Shown here: positions 47,097 through 56,741 of the stretch, one piece after another
Layout of the letters: each line of letters begins with the position of its first letter
How positions within the stretch are numbered: position 1 is the first letter of the stretch
Source of the DNA: Rhodospirillaceae bacterium
GTDB lineage: Bacteria; Pseudomonadota; Alphaproteobacteria; Rhodospirillales; Casp-alpha2
NCBI GenBank assembly: GCA_018665815.1
Contig: JABJBP010000137.1
Coordinates: 1 to 64,000 of the forward strand
Direction: 5' to 3'
DNA length: 64,000 nucleotides
Made by a program: the position numbers and the translations under genes
The notes under the pieces: generated by a model
Database searches by the model: none
What the model saw: the letters and a program-made list of their open reading frames with translations, nothing else
What the model was told of the DNA's origin: nothing

Positions 47097-50000
47097 ATGC
47101 ACCTGCTTGCCGCCCAGCCTGGCGGGGTGTCCGATGGCTCGGAAGCCGTCGATCTTGGCCAGACGCCGGGTGACATTGTCGTCATCTCGGCGGCGGATAC
47201 GGAATTGTCTCTGATTGCGCAAGCGCGGGCGGAACATCCGGCAGACGGTTTCCCCAGCCTGCGTCTGGCCAATCTCATGCATCTTGGCCACAACATGTCT
47301 GTCGATCTGTATGTTGAGAATGTCATTGCCGATGCCAAGCTGGTGGTCTTGCGGCTATTGGGCGGGCAGGGGTATTGGCCCTACGGGTGTGACCAGGTTG
47401 CCCAGGTCTGCGCCGCCAACAAAATTCCTGTCGCTTTCCTGCCGGGCGATGACCAACCGGACGCAGAACTTGCCGATCTTTCGACCTTGGATGCCGACGC
47501 CCAACACCGGCTCTGGCAGTACCTTGTCCATGGCGGGCCGGAAAACGCCCTCGATTTCGTCAATTACGCTGCCGATCTGATCGGTTATGACTGTGAATGG
47601 CAAGAACCTCGGCCGCTGGTCCGCGCCGGACTGCATTGGCCGGGCGCGGCGAACACGGACTTGGCCCGGGTGCAATCGAATTGGGTCGAGGGGCGACCCG
47701 TCGCGGCCCTGGTCTTCTACCGGGCACTGGTTCAATCGGGGAATCTTTGGGCCGTGGAAGCGGTCATCGAAGGATTGGCGACGGCAGGCCTCAACCCATT
47801 GCCAGTATTTGTCGCCAGTCTCAAGGACCCGATCGCCGCGGCGACGCTGGAAACCCTACTGGCAGACGCACCGCCTGCGGTGATCATCAACGCCACCGGC
47901 TTTGCCGTATCGGCGCCCGGCCAAGATCGAACACGAGGCCCCTTCGATTGCGGCGGCGATGATGGCGGCCCGGTCGTTCTGCAAATGGTGTTTTCAGGGG
48001 GCAACGAAGAGGATTGGCGCACCGGCACGCGCGGCCTCGGCGCGCGTGATATATCCATGAACGTGGCGCTGCCGGAAGTCGATGGCCGGGTGATGAGCCG
48101 CGCGGTCTCATTTAAAGGCAGCGTGCGCCGTGACCCGCTGACGGAAACCGACATTGTCCGCTATGAGCCCGTGCCCGACCGCATTGCCTTTGTCTGCCAA
48201 TTGGCCCGCGCCTGGGCGGAGTTGCGCCGGACGCCGGCCCAGGACCGCCGCGTCGCTCTGGTGTTGGCCAATTATCCGAACCGCGACGGAAGGCTGGGGA
48301 ATGGCGTCGGCTTGGACACGCCGGCGGGTGCTATTGAATTACTGAATGCCATGGCCACCGCCGGCTACCAGGTCAACGACATACCGGCTGACGGCGACGC
48401 CCTGATCAATCACCTGATGGCTGGCCCGACCAACGATTTTGCCGTCCTGGACCGCCGCGAGATCCGCGAAACGCTGTCCATGGCGGACTATCAGATTTTC
48501 TTCGGCGGTCTGCCAACATCGGTTCAGGACGCAGTCCGTGAACGCTGGGGCGCGCCGGAGACCGACCCGTTTTATCGTCCAGGTGAGGTCGATTGTGGGC
48601 ATTTCGCGATCTCGGCGTTCCGGTTGGGTAATGTCGCGGTCTGCCTGCAGCCGGCGCGCGGCTACAACATTGATCCGAAAGAAACCTATCACGACCCGGA
48701 TTTGGTGCCGCCGCACAACTACTTGGCGGTTCATGCCTGGATGCGGGGCGAGTTCCGCGCCCATGCCGCCATTCATTTTGGCAAACACGGAAATTTGGAA
48801 TGGTTGCCCGGCAAGGCGCTGGCGTTGTCCGAAGAATGTTTCCCGGAAGCCGCCCTTGGGCCCTTGCCGAATATTTATCCGTTTATTGTCAACGATCCCG
48901 GCGAAGGCACACAGGCGAAGCGCCGGACCAGCGCCGTCATCGTTGATCACCTGACGCCGCCGCTGACCCGCGCCGAAAGCTATGGGCCGCTGAAGGATCT
49001 GGAGCAGCTGGTCGATGAGTATTACGAGGCCTCGGGCGTTGACCCCCGGCGTCTCAAGGTTCTCACGCGCGACATTTTGGAGCTCTGCCACACCACCGGG
49101 TTGGATGCCGATTGCGGTGTTGCCGAGAACGATGATGACGATGCTGCACTCGGCAAGCTCGACAATTATTTATGCGAACTGAAGGAAATGCAGATCCGGG
49201 ACGGTTTGCATATATTCGGCAAAACCCCTGATGGTCGCTTGTTGACGGATTTGCTGGTGGCGTTGGTCCGCGTGCCGAGAGGCTCGGGCGAAGCCGGCGA
49301 CGCGTCGCTGCACCGGGCGATGGCCGATGATCTGGGCCTTGAGTTTGATCCGCTTGATTGCGATATGGGGGCGGCGTGGACCGGCGCCAAGCCCGATGTG
49401 TTGGCAACCTTCGGCGAAGGTCCTTGGCGCAGTGTCGGCGATGCCGTCGAGCGGTTGGAGGAACTCGCCTCGGCAACCGTCTCCGGTGATATGGCATTGG
49501 CCGATGCGTTACCTGGTGCGCGGTCAGCCAGCGCCGCCGTTCTTGATCAGTTGCAGAACCAGATTGGACCGGCAGTGGAATCTTCCGGCGCCGCCGAGAT
49601 CAGTGGCGCATTGACCGCCTTGTCCGGCAGTTTCTTGGAGCCCGGCACATCGGGCGCGCCGACACGCGGCCGGCCGGATGTCTTGCCGACGGGGCGGAAT
49701 TTTTATTCCGTTGATACCCGTACCGTACCGACACCGGCGGCCTGGCAACTGGGTTGGAAGTCGGCGACCTTATTGGTCGAGCGCCACATGCAAGATCACG
49801 GTGCTTGGCCGACAACCTTGGCCCTTAGCGCCTGGGGCACATCGAATATGCGGACCGGCGGCGATGACATCGCCCAGGCGCTCGCCTTGATGGGTGTGCA
49901 ACCGACCTGGGATACGGCCAGCCGCCGGGTCAATGGGTTCGAGGTCATGCCGGCCAGCGTGCTCGGGCGGCCCCGGGTTGATGTGACCTTGCGGATTTCG

Positions 50001-50888
50001 GGGTTCTTCCGCGACGCGTTTCCGGCGCTAATTGATCTGTTTGATTCCGCCGCGCGCGCCGTCCAGGCCCTGGATGAACCTGATGAAACTAATCCCACCG
50101 CGGCGCGTGTGCGCGATGAAACAGCAGTTTTGGTGGCTGGCGGCTTGGATAAGACCGAAGCTGCAAAGCGCGCCGGGTTCCGGGTGTTCGGATCCATGCC
50201 CGGCGCCTATGGCGCCGGCCTGCAGGCGTTGATTGATGAACGCGGCTGGGAAACAGATGCGGACCTGGCTCGCGCCTATGTCGCGTGGGGAGGCTATGCT
50301 TATGGTTTGGGCGCCGAGGGCGCGGCTGAGCACGGGCTGTTTGAAACGCGGCTGAAGTCCGTCGAAGCGGTGGTCCACAACCAGGACAATCGCGAACATG
50401 ACCTTTTGGATTCTGACGATTACTACCAGTTCGAGGGCGGCATGACCGCCGCAGTCCGCCATCTTTCCGGCACACAACCCGAGGTCTATCACATGGATCA
50501 CGCCCGCCCGGAAACGCCGCGCGCGCGGACCTTGGCGGAAGAAGTCGCCCGCGTAGTGCGGGCTCGCGTCGTCAATCCGAAATGGATCGAAGGCGTGATG
50601 CGCCACGGCTACAAGGGTGCCTTTGAAATGGCGGCGACAGTGGATTACCTGTTTGCCTTCCAGGCCACGGCACGCTGCGTCGCCGATCATCATTTCGATG
50701 CTGTCTTTGAGGCTTATTTGGACGACGACAAGGTCCGCGAATTTCTGACTGATCACAATCCGGCGGCGCTCAAGGAAATGACGGAACGCTTGTTGGAAGC
50801 GCAGGACCGTGGCCTGTGGTCCCCCCGGCGCAACGATACGCGGGCCGCTCTTGAGGCCTTGGCGGACCCGGGCCGGGCTGCTTCGTGA
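47097..50888 (+). CDS. cobN: Cobaltochelatase subunit CobN
   Basis: 1263-residue large subunit of the ATP-dependent cobalt chelatase, which inserts cobalt into hydrogenobyrinic acid a,c-diamide. Recognisable CobN/BchH elements: LGGQGYWPYGCDQVAQVC early; LANYPNRDGRLGNGVGLDTP; AVHAWMRGEFRAHAAIHFGKHGNLEWLPGKALALSEECFPE; NDPGEGTQAKRRTSAVIVDHLTPP; and DDYYQFEGGMTAAVRHLSG near the C-terminus. Partner ATPase subunits (the Pseudomonas-style cobS/cobT chelatase genes) are not in the window. The next gene overlaps by four bases. Confidence 0.95.
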   Translation: MHLLAAQPGGVSDGSEAVDLGQTPGDIVVISAADTELSLIAQARAEHPADGFPSLRLANLMHLGHNMSVDLYVENVIADAKLVVLRLLGGQGYWPYGCDQVAQVCAANKIPVAFLPGDDQPDAELADLSTLDADAQHRLWQYLVHGGPENALDFVNYAADLIGYDCEWQEPRPLVRAGLHWPGAANTDLARVQSNWVEGRPVAALVFYRALVQSGNLWAVEAVIEGLATAGLNPLPVFVASLKDPIAAATLETLLADAPPAVIINATGFAVSAPGQDRTRGPFDCGGDDGGPVVLQMVFSGGNEEDWRTGTRGLGARDISMNVALPEVDGRVMSRAVSFKGSVRRDPLTETDIVRYEPVPDRIAFVCQLARAWAELRRTPAQDRRVALVLANYPNRDGRLGNGVGLDTPAGAIELLNAMATAGYQVNDIPADGDALINHLMAGPTNDFAVLDRREIRETLSMADYQIFFGGLPTSVQDAVRERWGAPETDPFYRPGEVDCGHFAISAFRLGNVAVCLQPARGYNIDPKETYHDPDLVPPHNYLAVHAWMRGEFRAHAAIHFGKHGNLEWLPGKALALSEECFPEAALGPLPNIYPFIVNDPGEGTQAKRRTSAVIVDHLTPPLTRAESYGPLKDLEQLVDEYYEASGVDPRRLKVLTRDILELCHTTGLDADCGVAENDDDDAALGKLDNYLCELKEMQIRDGLHIFGKTPDGRLLTDLLVALVRVPRGSGEAGDASLHRAMADDLGLEFDPLDCDMGAAWTGAKPDVLATFGEGPWRSVGDAVERLEELASATVSGDMALADALPGARSASAAVLDQLQNQIGPAVESSGAAEISGALTALSGSFLEPGTSGAPTRGRPDVLPTGRNFYSVDTRTVPTPAAWQLGWKSATLLVERHMQDHGAWPTTLALSAWGTSNMRTGGDDIAQALALMGVQPTWDTASRRVNGFEVMPASVLGRPRVDVTLRISGFFRDAFPALIDLFDSAARAVQALDEPDETNPTAARVRDETAVLVAGGLDKTEAAKRAGFRVFGSMPGAYGAGLQALIDERGWETDADLARAYVAWGGYAYGLGAEGAAEHGLFETRLKSVEAVVHNQDNREHDLLDSDDYYQFEGGMTAAVRHLSGTQPEVYHMDHARPETPRARTLAEEVARVVRARVVNPKWIEGVMRHGYKGAFEMAATVDYLFAFQATARCVADHHFDAVFEAYLDDDKVREFLTDHNPAALKEMTERLLEAQDRGLWSPRRNDTRAALEALADPGRAAS

Positions 50889-51748
50889 ACACCTTGTCGC
50901 CGACGCTGCGGTCGGGACTTTGGATGATGGGTACGATGGTGTCCTTTGCGGCCATGGCCGTCGGCGGACGCGAACTGGCTGATGATCTAAGCACATTTCA
51001 GATTCTGTTTTGGCGCAGTCTCATTGGGCTGGTGATCATCACGCTGCTGCTGACGCGCTTTGGTTGGGCTCAGATAAAATCTAAAAATCTCAAGGTTCAC
51101 GCGTTCCGCAGTGTCGTTCATTTCGGCTCACAGTATTGCTGGTTCCTAGCGATCTCATTGATCACCCTGGCTGAGGTCGTGGCGTTGGAATTCACGACAT
51201 CGATCTGGACGGCGCTCTTGGCGATGCTGTTCTTAGGCGAAGGCATGAGCCGCATGGGGGTCGCCGCCATCACCAGCGGGTTTGTCGGCATGCTAGTGAT
51301 CGTGCGCCCGGGCGCCATCGAGGTAGGCGTTGGTGCGCTGGCCGGCCTGGGGGCTGGGTTCGGCTATGCCGTAGCGCTGACTGCCATCCGGTTTTTGGCG
51401 CAACGCGACACGCCGCTTTGCATCTTGTTTTATATGATGGCCTTGCAATTGCCGATGGGGTTGGTGCCGGCGCTGGACGGTTGGATTTGGCCCGCCCGCG
51501 ATATTTGGCCCTGGGTCGCCCTGGTCGGCGTCACCGGTTTGAGCGCGCATTACTGCATCGCTCGGGCGATGACCTTGGCCGACGCGGCGACGGTGACGAC
51601 CTGGGGCTTCCTGCGTCTACCCTTTGTTGCCGCCATCGCCTTCGTGCTTTACGGGGAGTTGCCCGAGCTCTGGGTTGCCTTGGGCGCAACCCTGATATGC
51701 GCGGGTATTTACCTGATCGTGCGTGACGCGGACGCCAAAAAGGCCTAG
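50885..51748 (+). CDS. EamA/DMT-family membrane transporter
   Basis: 287-residue integral membrane protein with about ten helices in two EamA repeats (residues about 10-140 and 150-280): GLWMMGTMVSFAAMAVGGRE, ALEFTTSIWTALLAMLFLGE, and the second-half LSAHYCIARAMTLADAATVTTWGFLRLPFVAAIAF. GTG start overlaps the cobN stop (GTGA). Such drug/metabolite transporters are hard to assign by sequence; its coupling to cobN hints at export or import of a corrinoid or precursor (inference only). Confidence 0.8.
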   Translation: MNTLSPTLRSGLWMMGTMVSFAAMAVGGRELADDLSTFQILFWRSLIGLVIITLLLTRFGWAQIKSKNLKVHAFRSVVHFGSQYCWFLAISLITLAEVVALEFTTSIWTALLAMLFLGEGMSRMGVAAITSGFVGMLVIVRPGAIEVGVGALAGLGAGFGYAVALTAIRFLAQRDTPLCILFYMMALQLPMGLVPALDGWIWPARDIWPWVALVGVTGLSAHYCIARAMTLADAATVTTWGFLRLPFVAAIAFVLYGELPELWVALGATLICAGIYLIVRDADAKKA

Positions 51749-51757
51749 ATATGCGCC

Positions 51758-52159
51758 ATGACTGATGACCAACACACACCGGTGATTTCGAAGTCCACGG
51801 CACTGATCCGGGGGTTTTTCAAGCGCTGCCCAAATTGCGGCGATGGCTCTGTGTTCAGGGCTTTTCTGAAGCCTGTTGATGCCTGCAGTGTCTGTGCCGA
51901 ACCCTACAGCCATATCCGCGCTGATGATTTTCCACCCTACCTGACCATCGTTCTGGTCGGCCATATCATCGTGCCGTTGGTGCTGATCGCCGAAAAAATG
52001 TTCGTCCCGCCGATCTGGGTGCATATGGTTTTGTGGCTACCGCTGACCATCGGCTTGATGCTGTGGTCCCTGCCGCGCCTCAAGGGTATGGTGCTGGCCT
52101 GGATGTGGATGCTGGGCCTCACTGGCACTGAACACCAAGGTGTCGAGCCCGGCGCGTAG
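51758..52159 (+). CDS. DUF983 family membrane protein
   Basis: 133 residues. Two zinc-like Cys pairs early (CPNCGDGSVF and CSVCAEPY) followed by two hydrophobic helices (LTIVLVGHIIVPLVLIAE and WVHMVLWLPLTIGLMLWSLPRL). That layout with FFKRCPNCG and ADDFPPYLTI is the DUF983 signature. Function unknown. Ten bases after the EamA gene. Confidence 0.8.
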   Translation: MTDDQHTPVISKSTALIRGFFKRCPNCGDGSVFRAFLKPVDACSVCAEPYSHIRADDFPPYLTIVLVGHIIVPLVLIAEKMFVPPIWVHMVLWLPLTIGLMLWSLPRLKGMVLAWMWMLGLTGTEHQGVEPGA

Positions 52160-52194
52160 ATACCACCCTCGAATTCCTGTCTGCCCTCACAAGA

Positions 52195-53238
52195 TTAATC
52201 TTCTTTCTTCGGCTCTGGCATATGCAGTGTGCCATTCGCAACAAATGCCTTGAAGGCAAAAGCGAAGGTGACGTCGTGGACGGCGTCTTCCCATTCGTCG
52301 GTTTCCGCATCCAGGCGTTTGACGATAACGTTGCCGACGTCGCGCCCGTAGGCGATGAACTTGGTATCGTGGACCGAGTTTTGCCCGGCGATCCAACTGA
52401 GTACCAGATCATCACGTTCGATGATGCCTTTTTCGCGTAGCAATTTTAACGTCCAGGCTTCATTGCCGACGACGACGACCCGATCAAAGGCTGCCACGCC
52501 TTTCGGCAGCCCATAGATTTCTAGGCCCTGGCCCGGACTGGTATCCATCCGCACATAAGGCGTGGTGCCGTAGGGCCGGGCTTTCGGGCGGTTCGGGACC
52601 AGCACACGGCCATCGGGATGGGTTTCAACAAACCGGCCGAAGGCTTCGACGCGCGACGCCAACGGTTTCAGTTTGGCGCCGGTCAACTCACCGATGATCG
52701 CCTCGCCAGTGAACTGCTGCCACCACGATCCCGTCATGTGATCGTACATGACCATGTCGAAATGGCGCAGCCGACCGGTATTGCCAAAGACAAGGTTTTG
52801 GCGGCCGTCGTCGGATTCGACGACGCGTTCAAAAACCACGCCGGAATTGCACAGCGGGCAATAGCTGACCAACAGCGGTGTGTCGCCGACCCGGTCGTTG
52901 ACGATTTCATGCCACAACATAATGCGCAGCGGATAAGCCCGGGCATCGGAACCCACGACGACGCTCAATACCGGTTCCAGTGGACCCAGGCCACGCACTT
53001 TCCTGGCCGGAATAAATGTTGGTTGCGTGATCGTTGGAATCGAATCTTTGGTTGCGCCATCTGATCGGATTTCCGAAAATTCAATCGAATGCTTGGTGAA
53101 ATCCGTGTTGGGAAACTCGTTCGACCAATACTGAACGCCGTCGGCGGCAATCGTGATGTCCGCCGACAGCAGCATTGCGATAGCTGCCAGCATGGGGCCA
53201 GAACGGCGGAACGGACGGCGGAGTCTTGCGCTGATCAT
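52195..53238 (-). CDS. Secreted DUF3179 domain protein
   Basis: About 347 residues from ATG 53238; the frame continues to 53325. A signal peptide is likely (MLAAIAMLLSADITIAADG region; MISARLRRPFRRS precedes it). DUF3179 features: AYPLRIMLWHEIVND, PLLVSYCPLCNSGVVFER with a conserved CPLC, and FGNTGRLRHFDMVMYDHMTGSWWQQFTGEAI. The family has no known activity. The CPLC cysteines could bind metal or form a disulfide. Divergent from cobO. Confidence 0.82.
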   Translation of the reverse strand: MISARLRRPFRRSGPMLAAIAMLLSADITIAADGVQYWSNEFPNTDFTKHSIEFSEIRSDGATKDSIPTITQPTFIPARKVRGLGPLEPVLSVVVGSDARAYPLRIMLWHEIVNDRVGDTPLLVSYCPLCNSGVVFERVVESDDGRQNLVFGNTGRLRHFDMVMYDHMTGSWWQQFTGEAIIGELTGAKLKPLASRVEAFGRFVETHPDGRVLVPNRPKARPYGTTPYVRMDTSPGQGLEIYGLPKGVAAFDRVVVVGNEAWTLKLLREKGIIERDDLVLSWIAGQNSVHDTKFIAYGRDVGNVIVKRLDAETDEWEDAVHDVTFAFAFKAFVANGTLHMPEPKKED

Positions 53239-53290
53239 GACCAGGATGCTACCCAACGGACACCGCCCGCACAAATGAGAGTAACGTGAT

Positions 53291-53923
53291 ATGAGCGCCA
53301 AGAAGAAAGACGACATGACCGACACCGAGCTTGATCAGCGCCACGCCGAAAAAATGGCGAAGAAAAAAGCCGCTCGCGATAAGATTATCGCCGGCAAAAC
53401 CATCGAGAAAGGCTTGTTGATCGTCCATACCGGGAAGGGCAAGGGCAAGTCGACAGCTGCTATGGGCTTAGCCGTGCGTGCCATCGGTAACGGCATGAAG
53501 GTCGGTATCGTGCAATTTGTTAAAGGCGTGTGGGAAACCGGCGAGCGCGTCGTTTTGGATAAGTTTCCCGAGCTTTGTGAGATCCGCGCCATGGGCGAGG
53601 GCTTCAGCTGGGAAACCCAGGATCGTCAGCGCGATATCGCGGCGGCTGAAAATGCCTGGCAGATGTCGAAGGATATGATTTTCGACGAAAGCTTCGACAT
53701 GGTGATCCTCGACGAGCTCAACATTCCGCTGCGCTACGACAATCTGGACATCAACGACGTGGTCAAGACGCTCAGCGAAAAACCCGAAATGACCCACGTC
53801 GTCGTCACCGGCCGGAACGCCAAGGAAGAGCTGTTGGAGGCCGCCGATCTGGTCACCGAGATGACCATGGTCAAACACCCGTTCCGGGCTGGCGTGAAGG
53901 CGCAAGTCGGCGTCGAGTTCTAG
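53291..53923 (+). CDS. cobO: Cob(I)yrinic acid a,c-diamide adenosyltransferase CobO
   Basis: 210-residue CobA/CobO-type ATP:corrinoid adenosyltransferase. Walker A VHTGKGKGKSTAAMGLAVRAIGNG (core GKGKGKST), VGIVQFVKGVWETGER, GEGFSWETQDR, VILDELNIPLRYD and VVVTGRNAKEELLEAADLVTEM. Lys-rich N-terminus precedes the P-loop. It adds the upper 5'-deoxyadenosyl ligand. cobQ starts seven bases after the stop. Confidence 0.95.
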   Translation: MSAKKKDDMTDTELDQRHAEKMAKKKAARDKIIAGKTIEKGLLIVHTGKGKGKSTAAMGLAVRAIGNGMKVGIVQFVKGVWETGERVVLDKFPELCEIRAMGEGFSWETQDRQRDIAAAENAWQMSKDMIFDESFDMVILDELNIPLRYDNLDINDVVKTLSEKPEMTHVVVTGRNAKEELLEAADLVTEMTMVKHPFRAGVKAQVGVEF

Positions 53924-53929
53924 AGTATC

Positions 53930-55408
53930 GTGGCGACCGAGCGAACCTTTCGCGCCTTAATGGTTCAGGGGACCGGCTCGGATGTCGGTAAGTCGATGCT
54001 CGTCGCCGGGCTGTGCCGAGCTTACGTCAAACGCGGCCTGAAGGTCGCGCCGTTCAAACCGCAGAACATGTCGAACAACGCCGCCGTCACGCCAGATGGT
54101 GGCGAGATCGGTCGCGCCCAGGCCCTTCAAGCACGTGCCGCCGGGGTGCCATTGTCAGTACATATGAACCCCGTTTTGCTGAAGCCGCAGTCCGAAATCG
54201 GCGCCCAGGTCGTCGTCCAGGGCCGCGTCGAAGGCAATGCTCTGGCGCGAGATTATCACGAACTTAAACCGAAGTTGTTGCCTCGGGTGCTGGAAAGTTT
54301 TGCGATCACCGGCGCGGATGCTGATCTGGTGATTGTCGAAGGAGCCGGCAGCCCGGCCGAGGTAAATTTACGCGAAGGTGACATTGCCAACATGGGCTTT
54401 GCCGAAGCCGCGAACGTGCCTGTCGTGCTGGTCGGCGATATCGACCGCGGTGGGGTCATCGCTTCAATCCTCGGCACATTCGAATTGCTCACCGACAATG
54501 AGGCGGCGTTGACGAAGGGCTTCGTCATCAACAAATTTCGCGGCGACGTCAGTTTGTTCGATGAAGGCGTCACCATTTTGGAAGACCGCACGGCGCGATC
54601 ATGCTTCGGCGTCGTGCCGTATTTCACCGAGGCCCGCAAACTCCCCCAGGAAGACGCCATGGCCTTGGATTACCGGGCGCGTGGCGAAGCGAATGCGGGA
54701 CGCATTAAAATCGCCGTGCCGCGCCTCGCCCGCATCGCCAATTTCGATGACCTCGATCCGCTGGCCGCCGAGCCCGACGTGGCGTTGGAGATTATTGATC
54801 CCGGCACGCCGCTGCCCCTGGACGCCGATATGGTCTTAATTCCAGGCTCCAAGGCGACGCTCGCCGATCTCGGCCAAATCCGCGACGAAGGCTGGGATAT
54901 CGATATCTTGGCCCTGCATCGGCGTGGCGCGACCATCGTCGGACTTTGCGCCGGCTATCAAATCCTCGGCCACACCGTCGCTGACCCCGACGGTACCGAA
55001 GGCCCGCCGGGCGAAGCGCCGGGACTTGGTTTATTGGACATCACCACGGTGCTCGGCGGCGATAAGGCGTTGGTTGAGCGTGCCGGGCGCGAGCTTGCCA
55101 GCGGCGAGGCGATCACCGGCTACGAGATGCATATCGGTGAAACCACCGGCGCCGGTACTGCGAATCCTTGGTTGGGGCTCGACGACGGTCGCCCGGAAGG
55201 TGCGCGGTCCGCCGACGGCCGAGTCATGGCGTGCTATCTGCACGGCCTGTTCGCCGCCGACGGCTTCCGCCGCGCCTTCCTCAGCAATCTCGGCGGCGAG
55301 AGTTCAGGCGTCGCCTACGAAGCCGAGGTCGATCGCGTGCTGGATGAACTTGCTGACCATTTATCGGCTCATTTGGATTTGGATGGTATACTGGCGGTGG
55401 CAGAATAA
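53930..55408 (+). CDS. cobQ: Cobyric acid synthase CobQ
   Basis: 492-residue glutamine-dependent enzyme that amidates four side chains of adenosylcobyrinic acid a,c-diamide. N-terminal ATP domain: [56 protein letters not shown]-terminal class I amidotransferase domain with Cys in [11 protein letters not shown] and [12 protein letters not shown] start at 53930. Standard length. Confidence 0.95.
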   Translation: MATERTFRALMVQGTGSDVGKSMLVAGLCRAYVKRGLKVAPFKPQNMSNNAAVTPDGGEIGRAQALQARAAGVPLSVHMNPVLLKPQSEIGAQVVVQGRVEGNALARDYHELKPKLLPRVLESFAITGADADLVIVEGAGSPAEVNLREGDIANMGFAEAANVPVVLVGDIDRGGVIASILGTFELLTDNEAALTKGFVINKFRGDVSLFDEGVTILEDRTARSCFGVVPYFTEARKLPQEDAMALDYRARGEANAGRIKIAVPRLARIANFDDLDPLAAEPDVALEIIDPGTPLPLDADMVLIPGSKATLADLGQIRDEGWDIDILALHRRGATIVGLCAGYQILGHTVADPDGTEGPPGEAPGLGLLDITTVLGGDKALVERAGRELASGEAITGYEMHIGETTGAGTANPWLGLDDGRPEGARSADGRVMACYLHGLFAADGFRRAFLSNLGGESSGVAYEAEVDRVLDELADHLSAHLDLDGILAVAE

Positions 55409-55419
55409 GAGGATGTTGC

Positions 55420-55656
55420 ATGACCAGATCGCCAACGCGGGTGTTCAAGAATTGGAAAACTGCACTTTTAGGCTTGGTTCTCATCGAGGGATTGGTGCTG
55501 GGCATTCTTTGGGCGAGATATGATTTCGACGTACCGACCTTACTCATGATCGGCGGCATGCTGTTTATCTTTTGGGGATATGTAGCCTGGGTTTCCGACG
55601 CAGAGGGCAGCAAGGGGGAACTCGGCGGCCATGACGGATCTGGCGGTCTCTCTTAA
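55420..55656 (+). CDS. Small two-helix membrane protein of unknown function
   Basis: 78 residues between cobQ and cobD, starting 12 bases after cobQ. A basic N-terminus (RVFKNWKTA) and two hydrophobic segments (ALLGLVLIEGLVLGILWA and LLMIGGMLFIFWGYVAWV), then a short Gly/Asp/Ser-rich tail. No recognisable motif. Its 3' end overlaps the convergent cobD by four bases. Codon use resembles its neighbours. Confidence 0.6.
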   Translation: MTRSPTRVFKNWKTALLGLVLIEGLVLGILWARYDFDVPTLLMIGGMLFIFWGYVAWVSDAEGSKGELGGHDGSGGLS

Positions 55657-56645
55657 CTCGGCATGCCGATCCGCACCAGTGTCAGACATGCCACAAACGC
55701 GGCATTGACCAGATTGGCGGCGACGTAGAGATAGAGCGCGAGGTGGATGTCTTTAGGCGTCACACGGGCTTTGCCGTCTCCCATCCAGGCGCCATCGATG
55801 ACCTTGTCGGCGTATTTTCGGGGCCCCGCCAGGGCGAGATCCAGCGCACCGGCGAGCGGTGCTTCGGTCCAACCCGCCGTCATCGAGCCGTGTTTCGGCG
55901 CGTCGCGGAGCATGGCTTTTAGGGCCCGGCCGGGGTTCGCGGTAGGCACGAAGACGGCGGCGAAGACGATGAACAAACCGGCTAATCTGGACGGGATGAT
56001 GTTCAACACATCGTCCAGGCGGGCCGCCGCCATGCCGAAGGCTTTGTAGCGCTTGTTCTTGTAGCCGATCATCGAATCCATCGTATTGACGGCTTTGTAT
56101 ATGCATAGCCCCGGAAGGCCGAACAGCACATACCAGAACACCGGGGCGATCACGCCGTCGTTGAAGTTCTCCGCCGCCGATTCGATCGCCGCGCGCGCGA
56201 CCCCGTGTTCGTCCAGCTCCGACGGGTCGCGCCCGACGATGTGGCGGACGGCGCTGCGCCCGGCCTCAATGTTGTCTTCGAGCCCCGTCGCCACCGCTTT
56301 GACGTGATCGTAAAGCCCGCGTCCGGCCAGCAAGGCCATGATGATGAACAGCTCAAACGGCCAGCCCCAGGGATGGGTCAGGCTGACCCAGGCAATGCCG
56401 TACCCAATGCCGCCGGCAACGGTGATGACGAAAACCGTGACCAGGGCGCCGCGAATCGTCCGATCCAGCTGGGAGCGTTTTTCCCGGTTCAGCTTGGTAT
56501 CGAGAAAGCCGATGAGGTTGCCGATCCATGCGACTGGATGACCGGTGAACCGGAACAGAAATTGCGCATCACCCAGATAGGCATCCAGCAGCAAAGCCAG
56601 CAAAAGCAGGACCATCGGGTCCATGCCGGTCACACTTTCCGCCAT
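55653..56645 (-). CDS. cobD: Adenosylcobinamide-phosphate synthase CobD (CbiB)
   Basis: 330-residue membrane enzyme that attaches aminopropanol (phosphate) to adenosylcobyric acid. ALLLDAYLGDAQFLFRFTGHPVAWIGNLIGFLD (core HPVAWIGN), ESAAENFNDGVIAPVFWYVLFGLPG, NTMDSMIGYKNKRYKAFG and LARDAPKHGSMTAGWTEAPLAGAL with GPRKYADKVID are CbiB signatures. I use ATG 56645; the frame stays open to 57137 but that part is a shadow of the TPR gene. The threonine-phosphate decarboxylase that often sits beside it is not in the window. Confidence 0.92.
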   Translation of the reverse strand: MAESVTGMDPMVLLLLALLLDAYLGDAQFLFRFTGHPVAWIGNLIGFLDTKLNREKRSQLDRTIRGALVTVFVITVAGGIGYGIAWVSLTHPWGWPFELFIIMALLAGRGLYDHVKAVATGLEDNIEAGRSAVRHIVGRDPSELDEHGVARAAIESAAENFNDGVIAPVFWYVLFGLPGLCIYKAVNTMDSMIGYKNKRYKAFGMAAARLDDVLNIIPSRLAGLFIVFAAVFVPTANPGRALKAMLRDAPKHGSMTAGWTEAPLAGALDLALAGPRKYADKVIDGAWMGDGKARVTPKDIHLALYLYVAANLVNAAFVACLTLVRIGMPS

Positions 56646-56741
56646 GCCAAAGCTGAACATTCGCCGAGAATGCCGATGCGAGGCCCGCGCCGTCAACAAA
56701 AGAGTCCGTATTTTCAAAGGGTTTTTCCGTATTAATTCGGT

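Noticed and set aside
46422-47291. 289-residue minus-strand frame opposite cobW and cobN
   Set aside because: Lies across two well supported genes and has no family features.
50028-50996. 322-residue minus-strand frame opposite cobN
   Set aside because: Shadow of the CobN C-terminus; unusual His/Arg composition typical of antisense frames here.
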